The notes beneath the pieces were generated by a model that was not told where the DNA came from, made no database searches, and saw nothing but the letters and a program-made list of their open reading frames with translations. A DNA stretch of 64,000 nucleotides from Pseudeuparius sepicola (lineage: Eukaryota; Arthropoda; Insecta; Coleoptera; Anthribidae): assembly GCA_963920635.1 (NCBI GenBank), contig OY987299.1, positions 118,793,373-118,857,372 on the forward strand, read 5' to 3'. Below, in pieces: positions 36,618-49,032 of this stretch; positions within the stretch are counted from its first letter, which is position 1; every line of letters begins with the position of its first letter. The translations under genes and the position numbers were made by a program.

Positions 36618-37376
36618 TGTAATTTACTGAAGTAGACGGCAAGTTTCTAAATGTCTAATGGGAAATCTTAAATAAAAAGTTATAATTTAAACATACTGTT
36701 AACTACAGAAAACCACGATTTTCACAAAATATTGCACAACAAATTTTGGCAAAGCATATTAAGAAAATGTGTTCGTATTGTATTATTGTGCCTCTATGCC
36801 AATTTTCAGAAAAATATCAATTTGTTTTTCTTAGTTATTTCTCTTCAAATAGGCACTCGATATTTGTTTCCCGCACATAACCTAAGACACTTAACGATGC
36901 CGCAGAATTATTATGAATCGCCCTATATAGGTACCTTGGCAGCCCATTCCAATTTCTCAGCCTATATACGCATTCTATATTCCAAGCTAAACATATCCAT
37001 TATAGCTTTTACCTGTCATGCATACACGTAATTTATCCCGCGAATGGAACTGCTTCCACGCATTTTATAAAAATACAAATGATTTGTGGGGAATGCATTG
37101 CATTCTACTAGGCCTACAATGGCTATGCTAATATTCGAATAGGCATGCAAAGAATTTAAATCGCGGTAGAGCTAACATTATTTTGGTCCTAGCTGGTTTA
37201 AATTTCAGACGTTACCAGGAAGTTACGCGTTTATTAACTAACCAAAATGAAAATGAACTGTTATACTGTGCAAAGTATTCTTTACTAAAATCTTTAAAAA
37301 AGCACTAGATTCTGTTAGACATCATCAGTGTCACCTACGAGCCGTATAATTATATAGGTAAACAAATTCAAGATTA
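36618..37376. other. Intron sequence, nothing firm recognised
   Basis: A lone CGCCCTATATAGG terminus near 36920. At 37308-37330 a minus-strand TGATGATGTCTAACA resembles the start of the hammerhead at 30894 but lacks the GAAA part. Confidence 0.3.
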
Positions 37377-37384
37377 GTTGACTT

Positions 37385-38302
37385 CCCAGCATTATACTTT
37401 CCAAAGTGAGGCCGTTTCTTTCCTCATTCTAATGGTCTCAATGATGCCAAGTATGCCATTTTATTGGAGAATCTATGAATATAACAGGTACTTTGATTGT
37501 TAGTAAAAATTAATAATGGTTTCCATGGTTTCTAAAAATTATACTTGACAATGTTCTGTCAACAAACACAGAATATGGCAAGTTTCCAGGAATTTAAGTA
37601 CTATAAGTATGGTAAGTCAGTGCCGATTTTGCTTATTTGAGAATTTGTCGCTATTGCACCTTGTTTCCAGGTTCCTCGAACCATTTGTAATATGTAGGTA
37701 TAATAGGTACGTACTTGAACTTTCTTCCCTTGTTGAATGTATCTACCCAAAGAACTTTCACAGATTTCGGGATGGACTAATAAGATTAGGTCTTGTACTT
37801 AGTTCTAATCATGTAGTTTTTCTCGGTGGTCATTATAAAATTTTTGTAATTTTATTTCTCTCCCAAGGTACCTCACAAACGTAAAATAAACTTATAGGTG
37901 TAGATAAAAACTGTTTTAAAAAAGACCTGACTGAAGTTAGGTTAATAATTTAAAATTTAGTAAATACCATTTTTGTTTTGAACTACTTACTTATACGTAA
38001 TGCCCACGTAATGGGAATTGTAGGATTACTAAAGGTGAGACAAGAAAAATCTGGTTCCAATTATTGGGACTACTACAAGCGGCCGCATTACCTTTAATTG
38101 TCTATCTGGAAGTTAGAAAACTTAAAAATTATGAACTATGATGGGAAATATTTGTTGGACACTGACATATAACATAACCTTGTACCAGCCCACTTAAGTG
38201 GTCTCCTTAGAGTATACAGAAAACAAACTTCCCCTCAAGGCTTCACTTTTCCTATGTGATAGACTGTGACATGCTGGGTCCCCTTATTTTGAAGAGTCCC
38301 TG
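37385..38302. mobile_element. hAT-like element, family 1 copy D (left TIR missing)
   Basis: Begins directly at CCCAGCATTATAC, that is about 24 bp inside the usual left end. It ends TTTTGAAGAGTCCCTG. The 8-bp target duplication GTTGACTT is perfect on both sides (37377-37384 and 38303-38310), so the terminal loss happened at the element's own border. The interior is collinear with copy C. Confidence 0.93.
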
Positions 38303-39118
38303 GTTGACTTAATGGTCAACACGTCAAATCAAAAATACTTGTAAAACATGGTGTCACGCATCGAAGATGAATACACCTTAGACAAGCAAAGAGAGAGTAC
38401 ATTGCGCTTGCATACTCTGCCGTGCATAGATTTTGTTACGTCGTTTTGAATGGCGGCCATTTTATATGTGGCAGACAAAGCGAGTACCTACGTTGTGAAC
38501 TAATTTCGTTAATTAAAAGTAGGTAACAGTGATTAAGTGGAAAATAATATACTCTTACGCTGGTGAATTATTGTTCAGCGTTTGGTTGCAAAAGCAAAAG
38601 TGAAAAGCAAGAGCCCAGAATTTCGTTTCACAGGTAAATATTTAACATTTAGTATGATAAAGTGCATTGTTTCCTTTGTAAATAGGGCCAATATGATTAT
38701 TTTTTACGTAGTTTTTTTTTGAAAATTTCTTAATTGATTATGATAGTTTCATAAAATATGGGCTGGTTTCCATGGGCGTGCATTATTTATTTTATTTTGA
38801 TTGATTCGAAATCGCCGCAAATATACATATATATTTCAGCACTTGACACTATAGCTTTACATTTGGAAAATTATCTGCAAATAAATACCAATATTTTAAA
38901 TTACATGTAAGTCAAAATTAACTACCTTTTCATATTTAAGATTTTTGTGATATTGGCTAAGAACGCGTTTCATGCTACGCCACTGGCCTGTCGTGCGATG
39001 TGGCAGTCGCAGTCGGTAACACGGCCGCGAGCGTTGTTATTAGGCGTCCTCTCTCTTCCCTTGTCTAAGGAATACACTAACAGCAATGAACATTTTTTAG
39101 ATGTCAAGTAGCCTATAA
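38303..39118. other. Intron sequence with an inverted repeat
   Basis: CCTTAGACAAGCAAAGAGAG near 38378 is mirrored by CTCTCTTCCCTTGTCTAAGG at about 39051-39070. This suggests a small TIR element of roughly 0.7 kb, but its ends and target duplication are unclear. Confidence 0.4.
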
Positions 39119-41116
39119 TAGAGGCCCTGTATGACACGAAAAGTGACAGTTATTCGTTTTAACAGAGGTTGGACAACAGATTTTGGCAGATCTAGTAACA
39201 TTGTTTTTATTATATTCTTATTTTGGCGGGTGCCAGTTTGTCAACAAACTGTCGACAAATCATTGAGCGTGCTCATTTTCTTTTGCGAAAAGGAATGTTA
39301 GCAGTTAAAAATTAAAATTTTTGCCCTTCAAGGAGGTAAAACCTGTTAGGTATATTTACTGGACCGGGATAGGCATTTTTCGTTTCATGGAATAATAAAA
39401 ATGTAAGTATATGACTATATTAGATAAATTGTGCGTGACAACTTTGGATTGCTTTATAAGTAATATTTTGTTACTGCGTAAAGGAAATTTTTCTACTACA
39501 AAATTCTCATAACGAAGAGACGTATTCCAGAAAATTATACTGGATCTTCCACATCAAAACTTCCACCCCCATAATTTTTTGACCTATTTTGTTAACTTTT
39601 TTAAAATTTTCGTTGCTTCTCGAATGGAGAAAACTAAAAAAATACGAAAAAAGTTGTTAGCAATTAGAAAATTCTTCCTATCGTGAAATTTGGAAAGAGA
39701 GTGTAATATTTAATTCGTAAATACTTGTTCTAATACATTTTTTCGAAACCTCCTATAGGAAAAAACGCCATGAATAAATAGCAATAAAATACTTACAAAA
39801 TCTTACTTCTAAGGATATTTTAGAATTTATAATAACTGTTAGAGAGAGACAGTTTTGAAGGAGCTTTATTTTACACCAAGACCAACAAAATCGGACAAAA
39901 AAGAAGTTAACACGGGTGGGAATTTTATATAAAGAACCCTATTTGTGTAGTAAGTTAAAAGTGTAAGCTTATATTCCATTACAAATATCTTGCTGATAAA
40001 AAAAATAGCATTTGATGACAGCGTTTTATTATGTTTAGGTAGCTTAAATTTATAGTTCTTTAACTTTCACAGGTTCACTTTTCCGACATGGATTTTGAGT
40101 ATTAGGTTGTGCTGAAGAAAGGATCATCTCCTGCAACGTTTGATGAACGTGACTTTAGCAAGAAAGAACCATTATTAAATATGTATAAATTTCTGAGAAC
40201 TTGTACTAGTTTGATTTTTCCTATTTACTTACAATGTATCTTTGAAAACAAAAATACTGTTGTCTTCTTTATTGAAATGTAGATGATCTCTCTTGCATTA
40301 AAAAGTTATTAACTTTTATTTTACAAAAAAAGAATGAGAAACTAATATATCGATATTAAATACCTAGGTACTCATTTTTTTATTCAGCCTAATTCCTATT
40401 ATTAGTGGTTGATTCATATTACCAAAACAAACTTTCCAACTTTTGGTTCCGTACAAATTTCAGTATTAATTGTCTTAAAATTATGGTGGTAGATATAAGA
40501 AGAGAATTTGAAGAAACGAAACCATACAGTAAAACCATTTAAAAGACCTTTTCTAATTTTATTTTTAAATGAAAGGAAGAATAATTATTATTGCAGCTAC
40601 GATTCCTATTGAAGAAATATTCGAAAGTTTGGTTAGTTGGTATGCTAGAGCCTAGTTTAATTTTATGTACATACCTATCTACATATACCACCCTCCTACA
40701 AAAATTTAATAAATGTTTTTATCCTGATATCCTAAAATTGTTGTTTTCTTGGAACAAATTATATGTTTCTTTACTTTTCTATTCAAACTTCAATAATTAT
40801 TATTAGTGAAGCTTTGCAAATAACATACTACTACCTAACCTATTTATTGGTTTTATCTATATTTTTATATATTTTAAACTGTGCCCTCATCTACCTACGC
40901 TTATGGCAGTTAACTGTCGTTAGCTTAACCTTAAAATCCAATTTTGATACATCATGCTGCTAGGGAAATGATAGAAAGAGCGAAAAAATATATGTCTGTT
41001 GCACAAAATGAATTTCATAGGGAAAATAAGACCCTCGCCAGAGAGAGAGATCCGATCGTTGTCCAACCTCTGTTAAAACGAATAACTGTCACTTTTCTTG
41101 TCATACAGGGCCTCTA
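39119..41116. mobile_element. 2-kb TIR element (TAGAGGCCCTGTATGAC ends)
   Basis: The left end TAGAGGCCCTGTATGAC runs through GTGACAGTTATTCGTTTTAA and CAGAGGTTGG. The right end is its complement (CCAACCTCTG near 41062, then TTAAAACGAATAACTGTCAC, ending CAGGGCCTCTA). TIRs are about 60 bp. The 1.9-kb interior is AT-rich and I recognise no transposase in it. No convincing target duplication. Confidence 0.75.
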
Positions 41117-42800
41117 GCCAGAATAAATAGCGCTACGTTGCCCTAGGCTATATATTCTGTGCCTATACATAGATACCAAAATGGTAGATACAATGTTTTC
41201 CACTTAACAATATCAATACAGCATACAAGTGCGACCATTTTATCTGTGAGTAAAAAAATAAAAAAGTTTTAATCCAATTTCCAAAATCAAAATTAAATTT
41301 TGATTGTATTTCTAAAACGTAATTTGGTTGATTGATTGCATTGTTACTTTTTTACCAGTATGCACCTGCGCAATTTGATAGCCGCACTATAACCTAATTT
41401 CTCTTGCTAGAATATAAATTTAATTTTTCTAACAATTTTACTATGTATCTTTTACGATCGAAGCGATTTTTAATTTGTTCAATTTGTTTCTACAAAGTAT
41501 ACGTCTCATAGTTGACACATATAAATCCTTTATCTATGGTTGACACTGATAATGGCTTAACAGCCGAAAGCGAACGACTGATAGGAAAATTAATTTTTAA
41601 AACTTCAGTAGCCTGTTTATTTTTAACAGTCCAAAAGTCCAAATTATTGAGATAAAATTGCAATAAAAACTGTTCAGTACAAGGCCCCCTTTATGAACTT
41701 TAGCGCAGACTCGGAACCGACAACGCACATTCCTCGTCCTATTGGATCAATACCGGCATCATAACCTTAAATTTCCCTTTGATATTCAATACCTAGGCGT
41801 TTTGTTCACAGAAATGATGAGTTTGTGCGAATTCCTGGTTGAATTGTGCTCCCTGAATTCCCGGAAACGTGTCGGATATTTTAAGCTGATAGCTTTGGAA
41901 TTTATTTGGTTTGTTTCAGGTTGGTTCGTTGAAGTACATTAGTAACTATTTACCGGGAATGCTGAAATGCATGTTTGGAACAGGAAAAATACGTCAGGTG
42001 TAGCAAAAGTAAAAAAGGCGGACCATGACCACAGAGAGCGAGTATCTTCCAGCTGAAAGTGAATGCTTTAAAGATAATACCAACAAAGTGTGAGGCCTCC
42101 AAGAGTCAGAAGAAACCTACAATGTTTATATTATTTATTTTTGCTGAAACTACCAAAGTGGTTGCTCAGATATTTTTGTGTTTAAATAGGGGTAGGAGAA
42201 ACCTGCCAAACCTAGTTTGTTTGTTTATCTATAGTTATATGAAAAAATAAATTTAAACAACAATCATTCATATTGTATTGTATCACTTGGAGGAGTCATA
42301 GGCTATAATACTTTTTAAGTGCTATGCCAATATAGGATTTGTAAAGATTGTAATTATGCTAAAATTTGCTCATAAGTAGATGAATTTAAAGTTTTTAAAC
42401 TTTTAACGTAGAAATTGTTTGCAACAACTGACAGAGTTACAATATGATATCAGGTTTGAAATATCGAATATAATTTTCAGCTCAAAAGAAACCTTAATAA
42501 GAACTATACTTCCATTTGCAACTACTCAAATTAAAATATGTTCAGTTTCCTTAACTAATATCTTGAATTTTCAAAATCAGACGTTGCAATTTATTTAATG
42601 ATTATTAATGATTATTTTCCACTTTACTATAAATTATAAAATAAATTTTAATTCTAGTGTGCAGTGTGTGGAAAATCTAAAAATTCAAAAAAGAGAAAAA
42701 GTGAGACAAATATGGGTAATTTGACTTTACCTCAAAAAGTTCGCATCATGGGGAAAATATCTGTTATAAATATTTATTTTGAAAGTAAACTTAAAAACAA
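41117..42800. other. Intron sequence, nothing recognised
   Basis: A slightly GC-richer patch lies at about 41690-41890. No exon or complete mobile element recognised. Confidence 0.3.
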
Positions 42801-43625
42801 AAAGATAAAAAATGACCCACTCAACCGTGGTCACGCGACTTTCGCTACCTGTTATAAATCCTCTTGATTTTTTTAAATTTTTTCTTTCTCAATTATACAT
42901 AAGTTTATTTTGAAGGCTCTACTAAAATATTTAGTTCCTTGCATTTTCTAATATTTATGAAATTTACGAAAAATTTAAAAACTTGTAATATTGTAAAAAC
43001 TGTAATAATACTAGCTCCATCATTTTACTTACTTTTTATTACTAAAGAAAGATTAAATAGGCATATTTAAAAGAAAACGATATTAACGCTTTAAAATGTT
43101 TGATGCAAAGATTGATGTACCGGCAAGCATTTAAGAATATAAGTAAATTTATTTACATTAAATATCATCAAATTTTTTACCTAAAATTCACCCCATTTTA
43201 CAGCTAAAATGACGAATACTAATTTGTGAATTTTGGTTAGATACCTTGATGATATTTTAATTTATTATTATTTTGACATCAATTTATCAACTCTTCATCG
43301 AGCATAATATAATTTTAAAGCATTAATGCCTTTTTTGTAAAATACATACCTCCGTTTATCGGTATTTAGATATAATATATGAAGTTGTTTCCCAATTTTT
43401 TTTTAGAAATTCCATAAACAGTATTAAAAACTGACAAAAAGCTAAAAAATAAATGTTTTAATAGCGTTCCAATTTGGTATACTTATGCAAAACCGAAAAA
43501 GAAACAACTTTTCTGGCAATTTTTGTTTTAAATTAAAATAAGCCCCTATTAAGCGATTTTATAAATGGCATTTTTGACAGATATAGAAAGTCACGTGACC
43601 GTGTCTGAGTAATTCATGTTTCATC
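42801..43625. mobile_element. Foldback repeat, family 2 copy 1
   Basis: Starts near GACCCACTCAACCGTGGTCA and ends with the inverse (AAGTCACGTGACCGTGTCTG near 43589). It is collinear with the repeat at 63286 to the window end (TAACGCTTTAAAAT, TACTAAAGAAAG-type words). Short relic at 58820-58870 (AATCAAATGTGGTCACCTGA). Boundaries approximate. Confidence 0.7.
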
Positions 43626-44020
43626 ATTTTAATTGAAAGGAAGCGTTAGAGCCGTGACACAACCTCCAAATTACATTAGAAGAACAACAGCTTTAACAAG
43701 AACGTTGCTCAACAGCAAATAATACCTACCGATTTCAAGTTAAAAGTTTTAAAACAATTAAACATAAGCATTGAGCATTTTGAGCGTTCTGAAATAGTAA
43801 GTCTGCTACTTTTCTTTGCTCTTTTCTTCTTTGAAATCAAAACTAGTTAGCAATAGCATATAAAATTTGTCTGTGTCAATTATATTTTCTGTAGGTTCAA
43901 AGTTTTATAAATAGCAAAGTTTTATTAATAGTACACCTTTTTATTTTGTTGTTAAACGCGGACATAGTGTAGCGCTGTTTATTCGCTGTGTATTCCTTAT
44001 ACATAGTTTAAAAATCTTAC

Positions 44021-44131
44021 CTGGACAATTCGCTTCGTCTAGCCCATCGCTGCAATGCTGAGTCCTGTCGCAGACCTGGTTCCTGGGGATGCACTTGTTT
44101 CCATCACATTTCAGTTCGCCATCTAAGCAAG
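44021..44131 (-). CDS. trol: Perlecan exon: LDLa repeat 4, one calcium ligand replaced
   Basis: A 111-nt, phase 1-1 exon coding one LDLa repeat (CLDGELKCDGNKC through CDRTQHCSDGLDEANC). Six cysteines are present, but the acidic residue normally just before the fifth cysteine is His (QHC instead of xDC), so one of the four side-chain calcium ligands is missing. The repeat may fold or bind calcium less tightly (inference). The acceptor is GTTTTTTAG and the donor G|GTAAGA. No later exon could be recognised in the remaining 44 kb downstream. Confidence 0.92.
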
Positions 44132-44141
44132 CTAAAAAACA

Positions 44142-44430
44142 AACAAAATAACATTAGCTCCGCGGTAAACTTAACCCCCTCAAAACAGCTTTATTTATTA
44201 CAGATTGAGTATTTAACGATTGAAAAAGAACGATATTTTAAGATAATGTAAGAGGCTAAATCCCGGAATATTCTGAAAATGTTTCTCCTTTGTAAATAGT
44301 TAATATTTATGAAGGAAGAATGGAAGGTAGTTAGTAACAATGTTATAGCAACCATATACCTAAACTTGGCTTTGATAATTGCTAGTGTTTCTAGTTTTAA
44401 TTTTATGTAAAGACAATATAGAAAACGTAC
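44142..44430. other. Short intron between LDLa repeats 3 and 4
   Basis: Most of the 299-bp intron 44132-44430. It has GT at the upper end and a T-rich tract plus AG at the lower end (minus strand), and holds no further feature. Confidence 0.6.
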
Positions 44431-44541
44431 TTGGGCACTCAATCTCGTCAGTCTCGTCGTCGCAGTCTTTGACACCATCGCATCTTTTGCTGGCAAGGAT
44501 GCATCTTGTCACATCGCAACTGAGTTCTCCCCTCGCACATT
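44431..44541 (-). CDS. trol: Perlecan exon: LDLa repeat 3
   Basis: A 111-nt, phase 1-1 exon coding one LDLa repeat (CARGELSCDVTRC through CDGVKDCDDETDEIEC). It has six cysteines and all four acidic calcium ligands. The acceptor is CTATGTTTGCAG and the donor A|GTACGT. A 7.3-kb intron separates it from the GC-rich LDLa exon upstream, and only 299 bp separate it from the next LDLa exon. Confidence 0.92.
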
Positions 44542-46179
44542 CTGCAAACATAGAAAAGTGTAAGAAATTGTCTAGAGCAAAATTTAAAAAGCGAAATGTC
44601 TCTATGTACAGATGTAAACACAAGCCGCCACCATCCTGCTGTTAGAAAGCAATATAATGAATTTTAATGGTAACATTCGTTTTTAGTATAGGGATATTAA
44701 ATATAGGCATTATAGTTGTAAATTACAAGTATGTTTATACTGCAGTTGAAACTTGAAACATTGACAACAAGTATAAAATTTCTCATGACTCGCTTCAACT
44801 GGAATAAAAACATCTTTGACATAAAACTCATCAATAATTGTTGTGACACGTAACACCTACTTGTACATGATTATAGTAATACTTAATTTACAGTAAACAA
44901 CATGAACAAAGAAAAAAGAACTTAAGTCAATAATACTACTTTTAAGTTAAACTATTTTTCCTTTTACTCCACTATTTATAGTGCCGATTTAAAGGATAAG
45001 TATGAATTTAAATTTATATTTAAATTGTAATTTAATTTTTAATTGTATCAGTTCACATTTATTATACTAACAAATATTAATATTTAATTGTTAATAAACT
45101 CCTTTATTTTATATTCAACAAATTATAACAAATGAAATGACGAATGAGTTTGTATTAGTAGGAGTTATTAAATAAATTTTCCACACTAATCTTTCAGTGG
45201 TCCTAATGTGTTTTTTGCAACCAAATAGCGAGCAATTCATAATTTGTTTTGGATATTATAATTACAACAATACATTTTCAATTAATTATTTAATACATGT
45301 TAATAAAAACTTGACTCAAAAGCCCGTCACCATTATTAGCTATAGATGTCAAACACAAACACAATTAGTTAATAGAATACATTTGGTGACCCCACAAACT
45401 ATTTCAAACATAAATTACAAAACGAGGCTGGAGGTAAATTAAAATTATAATCATGTGTGATGAAGAAGGGTAGGGCTAGTATATCTAGTTTAATAATTAT
45501 TATAGGAAATAAAAGTTGGTCGGTTAACGACCATTGTCAAGATGTAGGTAGCATTGTCAAAAAAGATTATCCAATAAAAGAAGAAAATAACTTTCGTTTA
45601 TGTCCCGACCTGTTTGCATGTTCCTTTGTCCTTAATTTTAAGGTGTCCTGCTCGTATTTTATTGATGATTGTGATGCTATATTGTTTCCTTCTTTTAATG
45701 GATAAACTTTCTTGACAATGCTATGTTTTGATAATGGTCGTTAAACGATCGAAAGCGCTCGACAGCTAGATCGATAGAGTTTTGTGTCTTTTACCACTTT
45801 TATTTGCCTTAATTATTATTATAATCATTTATATTTTAGTGTATTACAAATTTAGCACACGAATTACAATAACAAATATTTGCTACAGTGCGTCTCTAAC
45901 ATAACACAAACTTCAAAATCCACATTTAACACTAATGCCCAGATTTAATTTCTATAGGACAAAAAGTTTTGGTTCTTGGTAACACCAAACTCGTTTCCAA
46001 AATCTAATGTAAATTTAGTATGAGATTAAATTGAACAATTTTGGTTTTGGTCGATAGTTTCATATATTTTTTTTATAAAGCGAATGACTAGTTTTAGCAA
46101 AATGGTCGTCAAACCATTTTTTCGTGAATTTTATAAAAATAATTCAAATCGACACGTGCAATCGTGCAATTTGAGGTTT
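44542..46179. other. Intron sequence, nothing recognised
   Basis: AT-rich intron DNA. No additional LDLa-like exon (six-Cys pattern) was seen on the minus strand. Confidence 0.35.
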
Positions 46180-48245
46180 TTTACACCCCACACCTGACAC
46201 CAGGCTGAACATTTTCTGACCTTTTTGAAAATTTAAACATTTTTGGCTTTCCAATTGAAAGATTTCACTTGATCTGATCTATTCGATGGGCAAGGAATGT
46301 CATGGAAAGGGATTAGAAATATTAGGTAATATTATTGTTGCATATTATGTCATTGAGATTTTAGGAGCTATCCTGCTGTCGTGTACCAAAATTTCACTTA
46401 ATTTACCGGAACCTTTTTTACACTTGTTTTCCTGTAATTTTTTCTTTCTTTCTCAACGGTAGTATCTAGTTCGAATATCTTTTTACGATTAAAACAATGT
46501 TGAGTATGGTTTTAACTTTAAGAAATTAGCAACGAGCACATTATGTATGAAGTAGCTTTAGCAGAAGTATTTTAAATTCATCACTTCCTATCGAATATCG
46601 TCTCAGTTTAAGATGTCCCCATTGAGTTTAAACAATTAAAACCTCACACTTGCCACCATAAAAAAATTGTGGACTTAAAATGTAATAGCAACATTATGAA
46701 ATATTTCCTCAAAGCTCAGAGGTAGTAAATATATCCGAATTTTTGTATTTGAACCAGTTTTTTATTTAGTCATGTTAATAAAGTACTTTAGACTTATTTT
46801 TAGAGAAAAGATATATATAATAGAAGCTTAAAGCAACTTGTTTAACAATAATTGTACCTAGATAATAATGTATAAATAGAATGTTGTTGATTTTAGGGTT
46901 CCATCTTCACCCTATTAGTTTTACAGAACACATTTATAAAATATTCGTAATTTTCCAATAATTACATACATAAACTTGCTTTTCTAACAAATTTAAATTT
47001 TGTCCAGCTGCATCTTACCTACGTGGACTTAAGTACTTTAATGTGAGACCTGCCACAATTTTTTTTAAATCAGCAAGTTTGAATAATAATTCCACAATAT
47101 TTTATACATAATTAAGAAAAAAACGGAGCATCTAAGCTGCCGTATAGTTAACTGTGATAGCATCTAAACTAGTCTTGTAAAACTTAATTGATACCCACCG
47201 AACTATATTCTTTTTTTTTAAATATACCTGAGTGTTAAGAATCAAAGGCCCCAAAATAGTTCCCCCAAAACACCAAAGAGTTGTGAAAGAAACACTACAG
47301 CCAACGATGCAATTACAATACTAACTGTAATTATCTTCTAATTGTTGTTTCCTCTTTATTCTTTTTAATAATAATATTACAATACAATTCCAAATGTAGA
47401 TCACGTTTTGCAGAAAATCATATTAAATTATTAAGAAATTTATCGTTGATTTTATTGGAAAGTGTCAAAATCTCGATTGGACATTATATTATGATGTAAA
47501 AATATTGTAAAATTGTATAGTGCATAAAGTTTATCTTAATATAATAAGCCCAACAATGATTGCCAATTTGGGGTGATATAACGTTAACGTTGCATAATTT
47601 TAGATATTCTACTGCATTTTTTAAAACAACAGAACATAGCTTAACTTTGCAATATACACTCATGGACTGTCGCACACTTTAAAATTGCCTTATATTATTG
47701 TATTCTAGAGAATACGAAATAGCTGAAATTATTATGTAACAAAATATCACTCTGCTTTCCATAGGCTATATCTGTTATCTAAAAAATGATTTCGAAAATG
47801 TTACTTCGTCCAATTTTTTGCGCAAAAAATATAGGAAGACTTGAAAAGATGCAATAATTTTGTTCATATTCAAAGCGTTTTTTTCATTGTAGTAAGTGTA
47901 ATTTTTTTGTTTCCGTATTATGGGGACTTTTATAACTGGCATTATTCATTTTATACAGAGTGATTGATTTTGTTGGACTTATTTGACTTTGGCACAAAAC
48001 ATAATTTATATTCCTTAGCCACCAAGTTTATTATTATCTCTTAAACAACACTCAATATGCAGAATAATCATTAATGAGATATTAATTAACTTATAGATTA
48101 GTCAAGAGCTTTGCTGACACCGTCAGGAAAATTCCTGGCACACCATCAAACTTTAATTTTGGAAGGAAAACAAATTAAAACTGATGTATTGATAGATAGA
48201 TAAGTTAAATATATTTTCTCTGGTGTCAGGTGTGGGGTGGGCCGA
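46180..48245. repeat. Possible TIR element (CACCCCACACCTGACACCAG)
   Basis: The 20-mer CACCCCACACCTGACACCAG near 46183 has its exact reverse complement near 48220. They may be the ends or subterminal parts of a 2-kb element, but flanks do not match and the interior shows no transposase. Otherwise the stretch is plain AT-rich intron. Confidence 0.45.
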
Positions 48246-49032
48246 AAATTGTACACTTTTATTTTAATTATATTTTTTTGTTTATCAACCGATTTTAAAA
48301 ACCAGGCATCATTATTTGCAGAAAAGAATTATTTGCAACTGGCCTTCTAGGCCAATAAAGTATTTTAAAATTTCCAAGATCTTGCGTATTTTTCTTCGAA
48401 AATGGACTTATAATAGGTATCTAAATTATTCTGTCAACATTGCAACCATCAAATCAATTTTCGTACAACCGCCCTCCCATTTTTCCTTTAGGGCATCGAA
48501 AGTGCATTTTCCTAATAACAGCAGCTGAATTTTTTTATTAACGCTTAAGTTAAAGAATAGCAGGTTTAAAAATATTTTTCGCTACATTGTCAATAACTCA
48601 TCAGGATGATTTCCTATGGTCCGGAATTCCATTTGCTCGCAATAGGAATAACTTCAAAATTGCACCAATCTGATTGTTAAATGTGATGGTTAACTTGCAA
48701 AATTGAAAAAAGAAACTGCGTTTTTACTAAAGTTATTTTTATGTTGTTGCGAAAATTTAAATAATCGGATTAAACGGAACTCATGCAAAATATACTTCAA
48801 ATTATATAATTAGATTTTCGCTATAGTGCGTGCCTTTCTAAGAATATTCCATTGATTAGAAGGTGAGGACAAAGACCAGAATATTATGATCTTTGGTGAG
48901 GATAAAACACAATTTAAAAAAATAATTTTTTATTGTTTGATTTCGAGATAAATAAACTAAATCGAATAGTATGCCAAGCTTGCATTATAGGCGCAATAGA
49001 TGTAAAAAACATCGCTAAACAAAGAGTTTTGC
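48246..49032. other. Intron sequence, nothing recognised
   Basis: AT-rich; no feature recognised. Confidence 0.3.

Noticed and set aside
37308..37330. A second hammerhead-like start (TGATGATGTCTAACA, minus strand)
   Set aside because: The GAAA core and stem II partner are missing.
39119..41116. A piggyBac-type element because of CCCT-like ends
   Set aside because: No TTAA at the borders and no recognisable transposase.
1..44020. Further LDLa, Ig or laminin exons of perlecan
   Set aside because: I looked for the Cys/Asp pattern with AG/GT borders on the minus strand and saw none; a profile search could still find short exons.
45630..45690. LDLa-like DDCDAI on the plus strand
   Set aside because: Wrong strand, lacks the six-Cys pattern and splice borders.
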